From contig NW_024040485.1 in NCBI RefSeq assembly GCF_014851395.1, positions 6,224,104-6,288,103 on the forward strand: a DNA stretch of 64,000 nucleotides, read 5' to 3'. The translations under genes and the position numbers were made by a program. The notes beneath the pieces are model-generated. The model ran no database searches. It had not been told where the DNA came from and worked only from the letters and a program-made list of their open reading frames with translations. Position 1 is the stretch's first letter, and each line of letters starts with the position of its first letter. Of this stretch, positions 36,530 to 46,209 are shown one piece after another. Source of the DNA: Micropterus salmoides. Taxonomy: Eukaryota; Chordata; Actinopteri; Centrarchiformes; Centrarchidae.

Positions 36530-37046
36530 CGCAACGATTGCGGCTCGGCCAACTCCAGTTACCTGTATCATGTCAGCAGCCCAGCTGACTCCTGGACCTG
36601 CTGTTGAGCCACAGCAGCTGATCAACTCCGCTCTACTGCAGCTACCCCTGAACTCTGCTCTGGTTGTGCCTTTTTTACGTCAGTCCCTTTAACCTGTTGA
36701 ACTATAGCTGCCCCCTGGTCTTGCTGGGTGGCATCCATCCACCTCCGTTGTCCCCTTTTATGCTGCAGCTCCACTCCAACTTTGCCCTGCCACTGAAACC
36801 CCCCCCGAGTCTGCTGAACCGCTGCTTCCCCCCATATTCTGCTGAACAGGAGCTAGCTTTGGTTTCGCCTGAGCCTCCTGTCCTGTCGCCAGTCCTCAGC
36901 CCAGCAGCCTTTGTTTCAGTTCAACCTTCATGTCGTCCCCAGAACTGTTAAGTCTCCCCTCCCAGCCCTCAGGCTGTTCGCCTGAGTCTCCCCGTCTGGC
37001 CCCATTACCTGCTACAGATCACCCACCAGGGGTCCCTGGTCTGGCC
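36530..37046. repeat. GC-rich repeat-like sequence, unit 2
   Basis: Counterpart of 24950-25375 plus 26561-26890, here without the solo LTR. It ends at ctggcccttt, where unit 1 jumps to the exon 2 relic. Confidence 0.4.
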
Positions 37047-37295
37047 CTTTGGTCATGAACTTAAAGACCCTGTATCTGTTTTGCTGCTCTGTGTTCTCTC
37101 ATTATTTTTTTGCTTGTATGCTTGCTGCCTTAGTTTGGATAACTACCTGTGTTGGACTCAAGCCGTCCCTTCTGCATGCAAGCCTGATTACCTGTTTGAC
37201 GTTTAATAAACCCTGCAAACTTCCCAGCTACTCTCCTTGTCTTGCACTTGGGCCCTAAACTCTGTTTACCTGCCTCTGCACTTGATGTTGTGACA
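37047..37295 (+). repeat. LTR-like 3' end (tentative)
   Basis: AATAAA (gtttaataaaccctg, about 37206) is followed by cttgcacttgggccc and then gttgtgaca near 37295. The solo LTR at 25.4 kb has the same order (aataaa, ctgcatttgggtcc, cgtgaca). Probably a related or truncated LTR; the left end is undefined. Confidence 0.35.
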
Positions 37296-37734
37296 AGTTC
37301 ATTATAACAGTGATATAGAATGATGCAACTTGGGAAACAACAAATCAGGAGGTGGAACATCACACAGATTCATGCTTTTAGGCCTTTTAATTGGACATAT
37401 GAGATGGGAATGCCCTTCCTCCTCACAGTTGCATCCACATAATCCTGTATAACACACTGCTTGTAGGACCTTGAGTGCATCTTTCTATCTGGTGCGTCTT
37501 GTTGTCGAGTAGATGTTGGAATTTATGGTTGACCATGAGCAATAATGTCTTCAGAGAATTAACCTATCTTACCCCAAACCATGCATTAACGTAGATTGGA
37601 ATCACAGCTTTTTCCTTTTGGAGTGGGAGTTACATTGAGATAGAAAACAACTACATCTGCAACATTCTTGCATCACAGTGCAGTGAAATCCTTATATACT
37701 GTCCATCATATCTATTTCTTATAGTCTGGATACA

Positions 37735-37801
37735 GTAAATTTGGTGAGCCTGGAAGAAGTTTGGAAAATTTTCTACCTTTGCAACATGAATCGTGGAGGT
37801 G
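37735..37801 (+). pseudogene. SLC6 exon 1 relic, strongly diverged
   Basis: Reads NLVSLEEVWKIFYLCNMNRG G followed by the donor-like gtgaat, aligning without gaps to GNVVGLGNVWRFPYLCYKNG G of copy C exon 1. Most signature residues are changed, so this is an old, non-functional copy. Present only in unit 2; the matching stretch is deleted from unit 1. Confidence 0.65.
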
Positions 37802-37989
37802 AATTATACAAATTCAGAAATGTAAACATGTCTGTTGAAAGATGTCATGCATGCTGCGTGCATTTCTCTTCTTAAAGCAGGATGACAGGAGTAACATGGT
37901 GACAACAGGTTGATTGGTTGAGGACAAGATATAGTCAAACATATGCAGAACTGATCCCAGGATTTTGAAATCCTAATAAGTAAAATCAG

Positions 37990-38693
37990 AGAAGAGCTGG
38001 AGACAGAGCACAGTGGGACAGTAAAACAGAATATATTCTACTTTTTGCAGGAAATGTGGTCTATCTGGGCAACGTGTGGAGATTCCCTTCCCCCTCCACA
38101 GTGGAGGTACAAATACAAATTCTGAATTTAGTAACAAACTAATTACACTGAATTAACTTGTCACTGGGCATACATGCAGCATATCTCTATTTACATATCC
38201 TTGGTGCCTTACTGGTGCCATATGTTAGCTTTGCTGTGGTGTGGTGTCCGAACAATAATGCTGCGATGATGTGTTGAGAAGAAACCCGCTTGACCCTGTT
38301 CTTGATCGTAACAGTTTATTACATCAAGGAGTTCAGCATCAATTACAAGCTCTGCAGCAGCTTGGAGAGTGACCCAGCCCGATGGCCACTCTGTCTCTCT
38401 GTACATCAAACAAAGCTTATATAGGGCATGTTTAGGTATCTGTTAGATAGCATATAAGGGTCTGAGTCTGCAAACTAAGGCACCAATCCATATAAGGGCA
38501 CAGTTCTATAGGATAAGTGTAGACATCTGTTAGACACCATATAAGGGTCTGAGTCTCCACCTAACCACTGACCTCTACTCTCCCCTTAAAAGGTCACTAA
38601 TCCTCTATCCAGCTGCTACAGTGCTATGTTAAACTGTTATGCGTCAAATGCACATATGTTATACACCACAGTGGCATGTGGGATACCTCTGTT
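37990..38693 (+). pseudogene. SLC6 exons 1-2 relic interrupted by a solo LTR
   Basis: Exon 1 (to 38106) reads QWDSKTEYILLFAGNVVYLG then NVWRFPSPSTVE: recognisable, but with the conserved G-L-G altered and the end scrambled. Exon 2 begins at 38213 (ALLVPYVSFAV) without an acceptor AG and is split after 38239 by an LTR, resuming at 38671 (ACGIPLF). No later exons remain. Confidence 0.75.
38240..38670 (-). mobile_element. Solo LTR, 431 bp, inside an SLC6 exon 2 relic
   Basis: The ends are TGTGGTGT and ACACCACA, inverted copies of each other with LTR-type TG...CA. gtgg is present on both sides (38236-38239 and 38671-38674), a 4-bp target duplication. TTTATT near 38311 is AATAAA on the minus strand, suggesting minus orientation. 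Unit 1 keeps the unoccupied site ctttgctgtggcatgtggg near 26970-26988. Confidence 0.75.
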
Positions 38694-39235
38694 CCTCTGT
38701 TTTCAGCTCAGCCTCTGACTGAACTCCGAACTCACCAGGAGGCCTGCCTGTTGTTTTTTTTGTTATTTCCCTCTTGTATCTCTATTTTATCCTCTCTCCT
38801 ATATTTATATGAAGCAGATTCATAAAAGAAAATACATTGTCCAGCTGTACAATAGCACAGTGGATTATTCTTTCACTGAAGCGCTTGATCGTATGATGAG
38901 AAATAAGAGAAGAAAATCAGACAAGAGTTAAGAGGAAAGGTTTTGTACTTTCACCATAACGCTGGATTACAACAAAATGGCTCTTAAAGAGCTCCTCTGG
39001 GTTTTGCAAATCAAAAGTCCACCATTTGACCTAAACACTAGAATGACAGTTTTTATATTTAAAATGATTCAGGATCAGTCTCTTTAAGAAGTCCTGGCTC
39101 TTGTAAAACAGGAAGGTAGGCCTCTCCACACTGGAACTGGGTTTGTTTTATGGATTGATGGCAGAATATATTCAAATTAGGAAAAGTAGTAGTACTTTTA
39201 AAATATAACTGAAACCGCAAGTTCTTGATGTTGAG

Positions 39236-39656
39236 ATGAACAGAAGAAAAACAGAAAATGAGAAGAGGGCTGGAGAGAGAGGACAGTGGGCCAGTAAAAC
39301 AGAATATATTCTGGTTGTTGCGGGAAATGTGTTTGGCCTGGGCAACGTGTGGAGATTTCCTTACCTCTGCTACAAGGACAGTGGAGATGAATCCTACAGA
39401 CTGTTTTTATAGAGTTCCATTATTCTGGCTGTAGTGAACTTAAATAATGTTAATATTGATGATTGGTGCAGTGAAAAGATATTACTTCATTCATTTGTAA
39501 TTTCCATGTCCATACATGTCTCTTTATTTAAAATATATGTGCCTTTCTGGTGCCATATGGTCTAGGTTAGTTGTAGTATGTGGAATACCTCAGTTGGTCA
39601 GTACACCCAGGAAGGATCCATCACCAGTTGGAGGAAGTTGTGTCCACTGGCACAAG
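39236..39656 (+). pseudogene. SLC6 exons 1-2 relic, unit 2
   Basis: Duplicate of 27532-27961: exon 1 39236-39386 with donor ATGAAT, exon 2 39539-39656 with the same 19-base deletion and the same switch to LINE sequence at gcacaag. Compared with unit 1 it lacks nine bases near the start of exon 1. Confidence 0.8.
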
Positions 39657-40763
39657 ATAGGGCATCTTCTGTTTAACATCTACATGATTATGAAAAACAA
39701 CAAAATATGTTACCATAATTATGCAGATGACACACAAATTTACATAACCATATCACCAGGGGACTATGATCACATACAAGCGCTGAGTAACTGTGTTGAA
39801 CAAATTAACAATTGGATGTGCCAGAATTTTGATAAAACTGAATATAACTGATAAAACTGAAGTCTGAAGTCTCTGTTTTTGGAGCCAAGGAAGAACGATT
39901 AAAAGTCAGTGCTCAGCTTCAATCTGTAATGTTAAAAACCACAAACCAAGCCATAAATCTTGGTGTAGTCATGGACCTGAATTTAAGGAGCCACATTAAG
40001 ACAATTACACAGTCAGCTTACTATCATCTGAAGAATATTTCTAGGATTAAAGGACTTATGTCTCAGCAGGACTTGGAAAAACTCATGCATTTTTTTTTTT
40101 TTTTTTTACAGGGCTCCCTAAAAAAATCGATCAGACAGCTGCAGCTGATTAAGAACACTGCTGCTCGAGTCCTCATGAAGACCAAAAAAGTGGATCACAT
40201 CACTCCAGTTCTGAGGTCTTCACACTGGCTTCCTGTCATGAAGCTCTCTGACTCATGTTGTAGTTTTGCCGTTTATTAACAGTAGTAGACATAACTAACT
40301 AGCATGCTGTAGCTGCTAAAAACATACAACGAACTACCAACGTTACCCAGAAGCCCCTTGCTTCACTTCCAACACAAATACTGCTCACACTCTGCAGCGA
40401 CCTGTATTGTTCAGTGTAGATAGAGCTACATCTAAATCACATCACACTTCCTGTCTGTCAGAGATTTGATTTGATTTCAATGTCCTGCTGTTGGTTTATA
40501 AAGCACTGAATGGTTTAGGGCCAAAATACATAAATACATTTCTGATCTTCTGCTTCGTTATGAACCATCCAGACCTCTCAGGTCGTCTGCAGCAGGTCTG
40601 CTTTCTGTCCCCAGAGTCAAAACTAAACATGGAGAAACAGCAGCGTTTAGTTGGAGTTTATGCTCCGTATATCTGGAACAAACTCCCAGAAAACTGCAGG
40701 TCTGCCAAAACTCTCAGTTCTTTCAAATCAGGACTGAAGACTTTTCTTTTTACACTTAATTAG
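39657..40763 (+). mobile_element. Rex1/CR1-like LINE, decayed, unit 2
   Basis: YADDTQIYI at the left. After frame breaks come LQLIKNTAARVL, HITPVLRSSHWLPV, LVYKALNGLGPKYIN and finally IWNKLPENCRSAKTLSSFKS with LKTFLFTLN and a stop at 40761-40763, the usual C-terminal end of this clade. A T-run at 40091-40108 replaces part of the reverse transcriptase, and a 209-bp insert splits it. Confidence 0.75.
40238..40446. mobile_element. 209-bp insertion within the LINE, 9-bp direct repeats
   Basis: The LINE frame is interrupted after HWLPV; cttcctgtc occurs at 40229-40237 and again at 40447-40455, after which the LINE resumes (cagagatttgatttcaat-like). No family recognised; the direct repeats suggest transposition. 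Confidence 0.5.
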
Positions 40764-40920
40764 ATCAAATTTAAAGCTGTAGATTGATAACTTACACTGA
40801 AAACACCTGTTTTGTTTTTAGATTTTCAGTGATCACTATTTAAAAAGCTTAGAGTGCTCTTTTGATTGCACCATCTCACATGGCTGATTCTCAGTCAACA
40901 GGGCCGAGTAGAATTACAAG

Positions 40921-41200
40921 GGAGAGGAGGGAACAACTATTGAACTGACAACATTTGCAGTGACAACTTAGTGTGGCCTGCAAAGTCAAGTTAACTAAAC
41001 ATTTCATCTATCACACTGTATATACACTTACTACAATCAGTGCAGCTAAAATATTTAAATGGCTAAGCTGAAAATAGTGCTCAACCAGCCCAAATAAACT
41101 TAAACAACGAAACATTTGTCAATTGTTTTGTGGCTTTTTTGTTTGGTTTGATGTTATCTGTAAATTTGGACAAACAAAACAATACAAGGGAGTAATATTG
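40921..41200 (+). pseudogene. SLC6 last-exon and 3' UTR relic
   Basis: 40921-40971 reads GEEGTTIELTTFAVTT and stop, the exact C-terminal pattern of copies B and C, followed by their 3' UTR words (gtggcctgcaaagtcaagtt, actaaacatttcat). The 5' part of the exon is missing. With the exon 1-2 relic at 39.2 kb this outlines a copy whose middle was replaced by the LINE. Confidence 0.8.
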
Positions 41201-41288
41201 AGCTCTAGAAAGTTGTGACAGGTATTTCTCAGTATATTTTGACATCTTGAGTAGATAAAAAATCTGAATTTTTAACACTTTGACCAGT

Positions 41289-41395
41289 TATATGTACACC
41301 ATCCATCGTCAACCGCTTATCCTGTGTACAGGGTCGCGGGGAGCTGGACAGCCTGGACAGGTTGCCAGTCCATCGCAGGGCCGGTATATGTACAC
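41289..41395 (-). mobile_element. Short SINE-like insertion with 11-bp target-site duplication
   Basis: An 85-bp insert (41300-41384) starts catccatcgtcaaccgctta and ends ttgccagtccatcgcagggc plus two or three bases. It is flanked by tatatgtacac at 41289-41299 and 41385-41395. The centre present in the 15.3-kb copies is deleted. Confidence 0.8.
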
Positions 41396-42528
41396 ATACA
41401 GGAGATTTGACTCTGGTCTTACAGTACATTGCTCTCAGCGTACATACACAGAACAAGCATAAACAAAAAGAACTCTGTGTACCACCAGCCTCCAGAAGTG
41501 AATATACTACGTGTGGAGTGTCTGTATTTATAAAAATCACTTGTCTCTCCAGTAAATCATTCATGATAGTGCTCACTTGACAGAACAGTACATCATTTCA
41601 TTTCAACATTGCACTCCAGTGACTGTTGGACTCACGCACTTTTCTTCCTTGTACGGTGCCTAGTTTACCCACAATGCAACTATACGCTGACAGTTGATTT
41701 GGACATTTGGGTGTGTTTGTGGCTAATGTAGCTTTGAGCTGCTAGCCTCAAACACAGACGAGCTGCGAGCTACAGAGGACTGGTAACCTCACTTCTTTCA
41801 AACTCTACACCCCCAGATTATTTTTCCGTTGTCTAACTTGAAGTCTTCATCTCCAATGATTATTTAGCACAGCTCTCTCTGGAGCCACAACAGGTGCTGT
41901 ACAACTTTGTTCACATGTGCAGTAGTGTAGTTTGGATAACACCTGCAATCATACTTCGATGCGTAAAATAAGAGCAATTCTATCTTGCCATTTAAACATC
42001 ATTATCAGAGATGTGTTTGCTCATTCATGTTTACTCTGTTGACTTATCCTCGTAGAGTGGTTGGTTAGGTCACGTGGAAGACCAAGCATGATTTATAGTC
42101 TGAAGTATGTATCAAGGTAAGCTTCCATAATCACTTCGCAGTTGAGTGGGATTATGTTTGTAGACAATGTTAGTTTCTATTTACCACTCCATGCCATGTC
42201 TGCCATGGATCTACTGGGGACACAATGCTGGTTCTGATGTTGGCTCACCAACAGGTCAACATGTAATCTCCCAAAAACTGTTAAAAAAACGTCAAGTTAA
42301 GAAAACCGCTTTAGCACTGTTAGTGGGGATTTAGGTCCATGCACATATATAGTATTTAATGGTGGACTGCACCATCTGTCTCTCACCCAATTTCTTTGAG
42401 GTGCTCAGTGGGTGTCCTGCAGTTGTAACTATGGTGTCCAAAATGCCCCTTGTAAGTGCCATAATGTTGTGTGTAAACAGTAGGTTACTGCTAAAGATCT
42501 TGCGTAGCAAAGAGGAAAACTAAAATGT
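41396..42528. other. No gene seen
   Basis: Intergenic sequence without recognised exon. Some stretches (gagctgctagcctcaaacac, gagcaattctatcttgcc) look like further teleost repeat, but no ends were found. Confidence 0.35.
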
Positions 42529-42735
42529 AAATGCTCTGTATTTGTATAGCGCCTTTCTAGTCTTTTCGACCACTCAAAGCGCTTTTACACTACATCTGCA
42601 TTCACCATTCACACACATCCATACACTGGCGGAACAGCCGCCACACTTCGACATGCAGCCTGGAGGAGCTGGGGATCGAACTGCCGACCTTCCGATTAAC
42701 GGGCAACCCGCTATATCTCCTGATCTATCTCCTCC
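42529..42735. repeat. Teleost interspersed repeat
   Basis: Starts tatttgtatagcgcctttct, continues tcgaccactcaaagcgcttt and cattcacacacatccataca, and ends tcgaactgccgaccttccga, an order I recognise as one of the commonest fish repeats. It directly abuts an SLC6 last-exon relic. Confidence 0.7.
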
Positions 42736-42742
42736 CCTAAAA

Positions 42743-42900
42743 GAGGAGGGAACTGTTAAACTGAGGGAGTCTGCAGTGACAGCTTAACATGACTTGTGAA
42801 GCCACATTAACTAGACCTTTCAGCTGTCATAAGCTTCTGGTAATCAATGTAGTGTAGCTGAAATATCAGTGATAAGAAGCTCAAATTATTGATTAAATAA
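42743..42900 (+). pseudogene. SLC6 last-exon and 3' UTR relic, second
   Basis: Reads EEGTVKLRESAVTA and stop at 42785-42787, aligned to EEGTSVELTTSAVTI of copy A, then 3' UTR words (gaagccacattaactagacc, tttcagctgtcataagctt, gtaatcaatgta). The upstream part is replaced by the repeat at 42529-42735. Confidence 0.75.
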
Positions 42901-43373
42901 TCAATTTCAAAAATTAGATCATTTTTAAATGATCTATTAACATGCTGCGCTCATACAAGTTTTTGGATGATACACTGGCCTAGGGTGGTAAATTCTCATT
43001 AAAGCACTTCAAAGTACTCACTTTAATATTCCACATTTTAGGCTTCAGACAAATTGATTCAGAGCAGATAAGTGGTAGGCAGGAAGTGGCAGTGTCCAGG
43101 ACTGCAAATGTTATTTTTACAAATGATTCAATCACAATAAAAATTTTAAATGCCATTTTGATGCACCCGTTGTATGCAAATGAAAACAAAAAAGTTAACA
43201 GCATCCCTACCTGTGATGCCAATTTTGCGCTACACCAAAGACCACCGTCACCTTTGTAACAGTGAATTAGATTCTGTGCAGCAGAAACCTGTCAACCTCT
43301 TATATGCATCATTTTCAACTCATGCATGCATCTACTGTGAGGGAAAACACACGTTTAATTTCAGTTTTTAATA

Positions 43374-43379
43374 TTTATT
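43374..43379 (-). promoter_or_regulatory. pold3: pold3 polyadenylation signal
   Basis: TTTATT on the plus strand is AATAAA for pold3, about 195 nt beyond its stop codon. First such signal downstream. Confidence 0.7.
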
Positions 43380-43570
43380 GAGTACTACAGCTGCCAATGT
43401 TAAAGGTGAAAAGTAAAACGTTTGTCATCCTGAAGTGGACGCGTCCATGTACTTGAAGTCCATTTGAGAAGTGAGTTGCATTCCTCAGTTTTACAAGATC
43501 ATTACAGAACGTGCGCAAGCAGTGCGTGTTGTTCCTCAGTGCCAATGAAAGTGTCTAACGTTGTTCTCCA

Positions 43571-46164
43571 TTATTTCTTTTGGAAAAATCCCATAATGGA
43601 AGCTTGTTTATTTCCTTTATTTGCGTTTGCAGATGTTTTCTTCTGACTTCTCTTCTGGTCTTCTTTGTGACTTGCTGGTAGTTTTGCGGGGATGGGATCT
43701 TTTTGGGCTTGTTTGGTGGCCTGAAAATCATCTTCTGTTTCAGAGTACGATTCACTCTCGTAGACTTTCTCTGTCACTGAGGGTGAGATGATAAAGCAGA
43801 GTGAAAAAGGTCTTAAAAGTGTTTGGTCAAATCCCATTTCTATGCATGCATGAGAAGGACACTTAAATACAATGCAATAAAGCAAGCACTTAATATTTAC
43901 TCAATTTACATAGGTGATAATCAAGTAATCGCTAATGACAATTGTTAGTGAAATTAAACAAACACTCCTCTTATTCAATGTCAACAAAAACTTTTAAACA
44001 TTTATAAAAAGTTATATATACCCAATTATTGGAGATAGATATATAGATTATATATATATATATATATATACTGTTATACTTGTGTAAGTTATGAAAGATA
44101 GAAGTTGTGTTTTTGTGGAAAATGAATTAGATGCAGTGTTGGGGGTAACGCGTTACAAAGTAATGTGTTACTACTATCAGATTACTTTTGTCTGTAGCGC
44201 AGTAATGCAACGCATTACTGTTGATAACTTCAGTAGTCACATTACAGTTACTAATAACAAAATCGTCGCGTTACTTACGTACTGGTTCTTCAACTATCAG
44301 CATAACGGGAGGAGAGAAAAATAAATCAAACATATTTTTTCGTGTGTGTTTGCGTAACACTTTTCCGACCTCACTTTTGACTTTAACGCCAGTTCATGAG
44401 GAAGCAGAAATGGCAGAGCTTCTAAAAACGTATTTCGAGGGGTTTAAGTACTAGTATTCTCTAGCACGCCTGTGGCGAGGCTCTCAGGCCTGGGCTGTGC
44501 TGACTCCAAGGAGGAACAGGTTGTCTGACAAACGATTCGCTCCTGCTCATCAAGTATAGCCACTTCTTTCATAAGCATGTCCAGTAAGAGGGAAAAATCT
44601 ACTTTAAAGCCATAGTTCAGCAAGTGAGCTACAGTAAGTTTGTTGTGAGGGTTTGGCCTGTTAAATGCACAGTTCAAATTAAATTACATAAGATTTTCCT
44701 TTGAAGTCTGATATTGTGATGAGGGCCAGCGTCTTATTTTTTTATTGATAGAAAAAATTACATGGTTGGAAGGACAACCTTTTTATTTATGTTGTATTGT
44801 AATGAAATACATTATTTAAAATATAAATGTTTCCAATTAAATGCCTATTAATGTTTTAAGCATTATAATACTGTACTGTAGCCTTGTTCTTCTCTTGACA
44901 AATGTTGGGCTGACGTTCACAACTTTGTTGTCAGCTAAGAGAGATCATGTGGATGTTCTCATTAAAATAAGCATTAGTGTTTATCTGGGCATATATGAGG
45001 AGTAACATGTTATTTGCAGTTATTGTGCATCGCAGGTGATGTTTCGCAGTAATCCAAAAGTAATGTAACTAGTAGAGTAACTAGTTACTTTCAGCAGTGA
45101 GTAATCTAGTAAAGTAAGGCATTACTTTAAAAAAAAGTAACTAGTAATGTGTAATCCATTACCATTTTTTTGAGTAACTACCCCAACACTGATTACATGT
45201 AGTATAAATTTAACAATAAGTTTATAAATAATGAAATCTAGCCAGAGGACACGTAGTAAATCATCTGTCTGCTTTTCATACCCATGCATCCTTCCTCATC
45301 TAAGAAGTTACGGGATTTCAGGACTCGTCTCCTCTTCCTCGTCTTCGTTTCAGAGTGCCCCAGCTGTAGAATGAAATCACACACATAAAGAGCATTTCAT
45401 CAGTGACTATTAATGGAATAAATACATTTTATATTTTCCACACTTTTAGTTCTTACATCAGCGCTACGATATCTTAATAACACTTACATGTGAATGTGAA
45501 ACAGACTTGATCTCCTTCTTAGGACTTGGTGATGGCTCTCTTGTTTCCATTTGCTGTGGAGAATCTGGAATGACTGAAGAGGTCATCAAATATTAGTCTT
45601 TTATATTTTTTGGCTTTACAATATAAATTAACTCAGACGTATTTCTCTGAACTATAGCCAACTCTATATTCTGATGCACTACTACATGAAATGTGAACTA
45701 ATAAAGATATATTTATTATTTCAGTCAACTATCAAAATATTTTTTCATGCATTCTCAGGGCTATTTCTTTTTTTACTGAAATTGAAAATACTTGTTTGAT
45801 TAATCACAGAACAAAGCTCACCATCGTCATCGCTGCTGTCTGGTTCAGGCTTCCTAATCCTTCGGCGCTTTTTCTTCTCCATTTTCTCCTCCTCGCTGTC
45901 AGAATCCTCTATTCGCTTGCTTTTGCTTCAATAAGAGAAATTTAATTTATTTGAATATTGAAATTTTATTGAATTTATAGCCATATTTGACTTTGGTGAA
46001 TCCATCATCACTTTCATGAACCGCTCATTAAATTCAAGACTTTTGTAGCCAAGAAATGTAAAAGGCAGACATTGTCTGTTTTTATTTAAAATTTTCAGCA
46101 TGAGTCAATCATTTATTTTCATTAATTCACACTCAAAGTTGACACCTTTTCCCAACGCTATTCT

Positions 46165-46209
<45 letters not shown>

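Larger units (their letters stand above)
28397..40083. repeat. Segmental duplication, unit 2 (contains SLC6 copy C)
   Basis: Head-to-tail partner of unit 1, from aaatggctcttcaagagc to the LINE word ggaaaaactc near 40083. It carries its own piggyBac-type MITE (33728-34087) and solo LTR (38240-38670), and lacks the insertions private to unit 1. It keeps a stretch (37047-38160) that unit 1 has lost. Confidence 0.85.
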
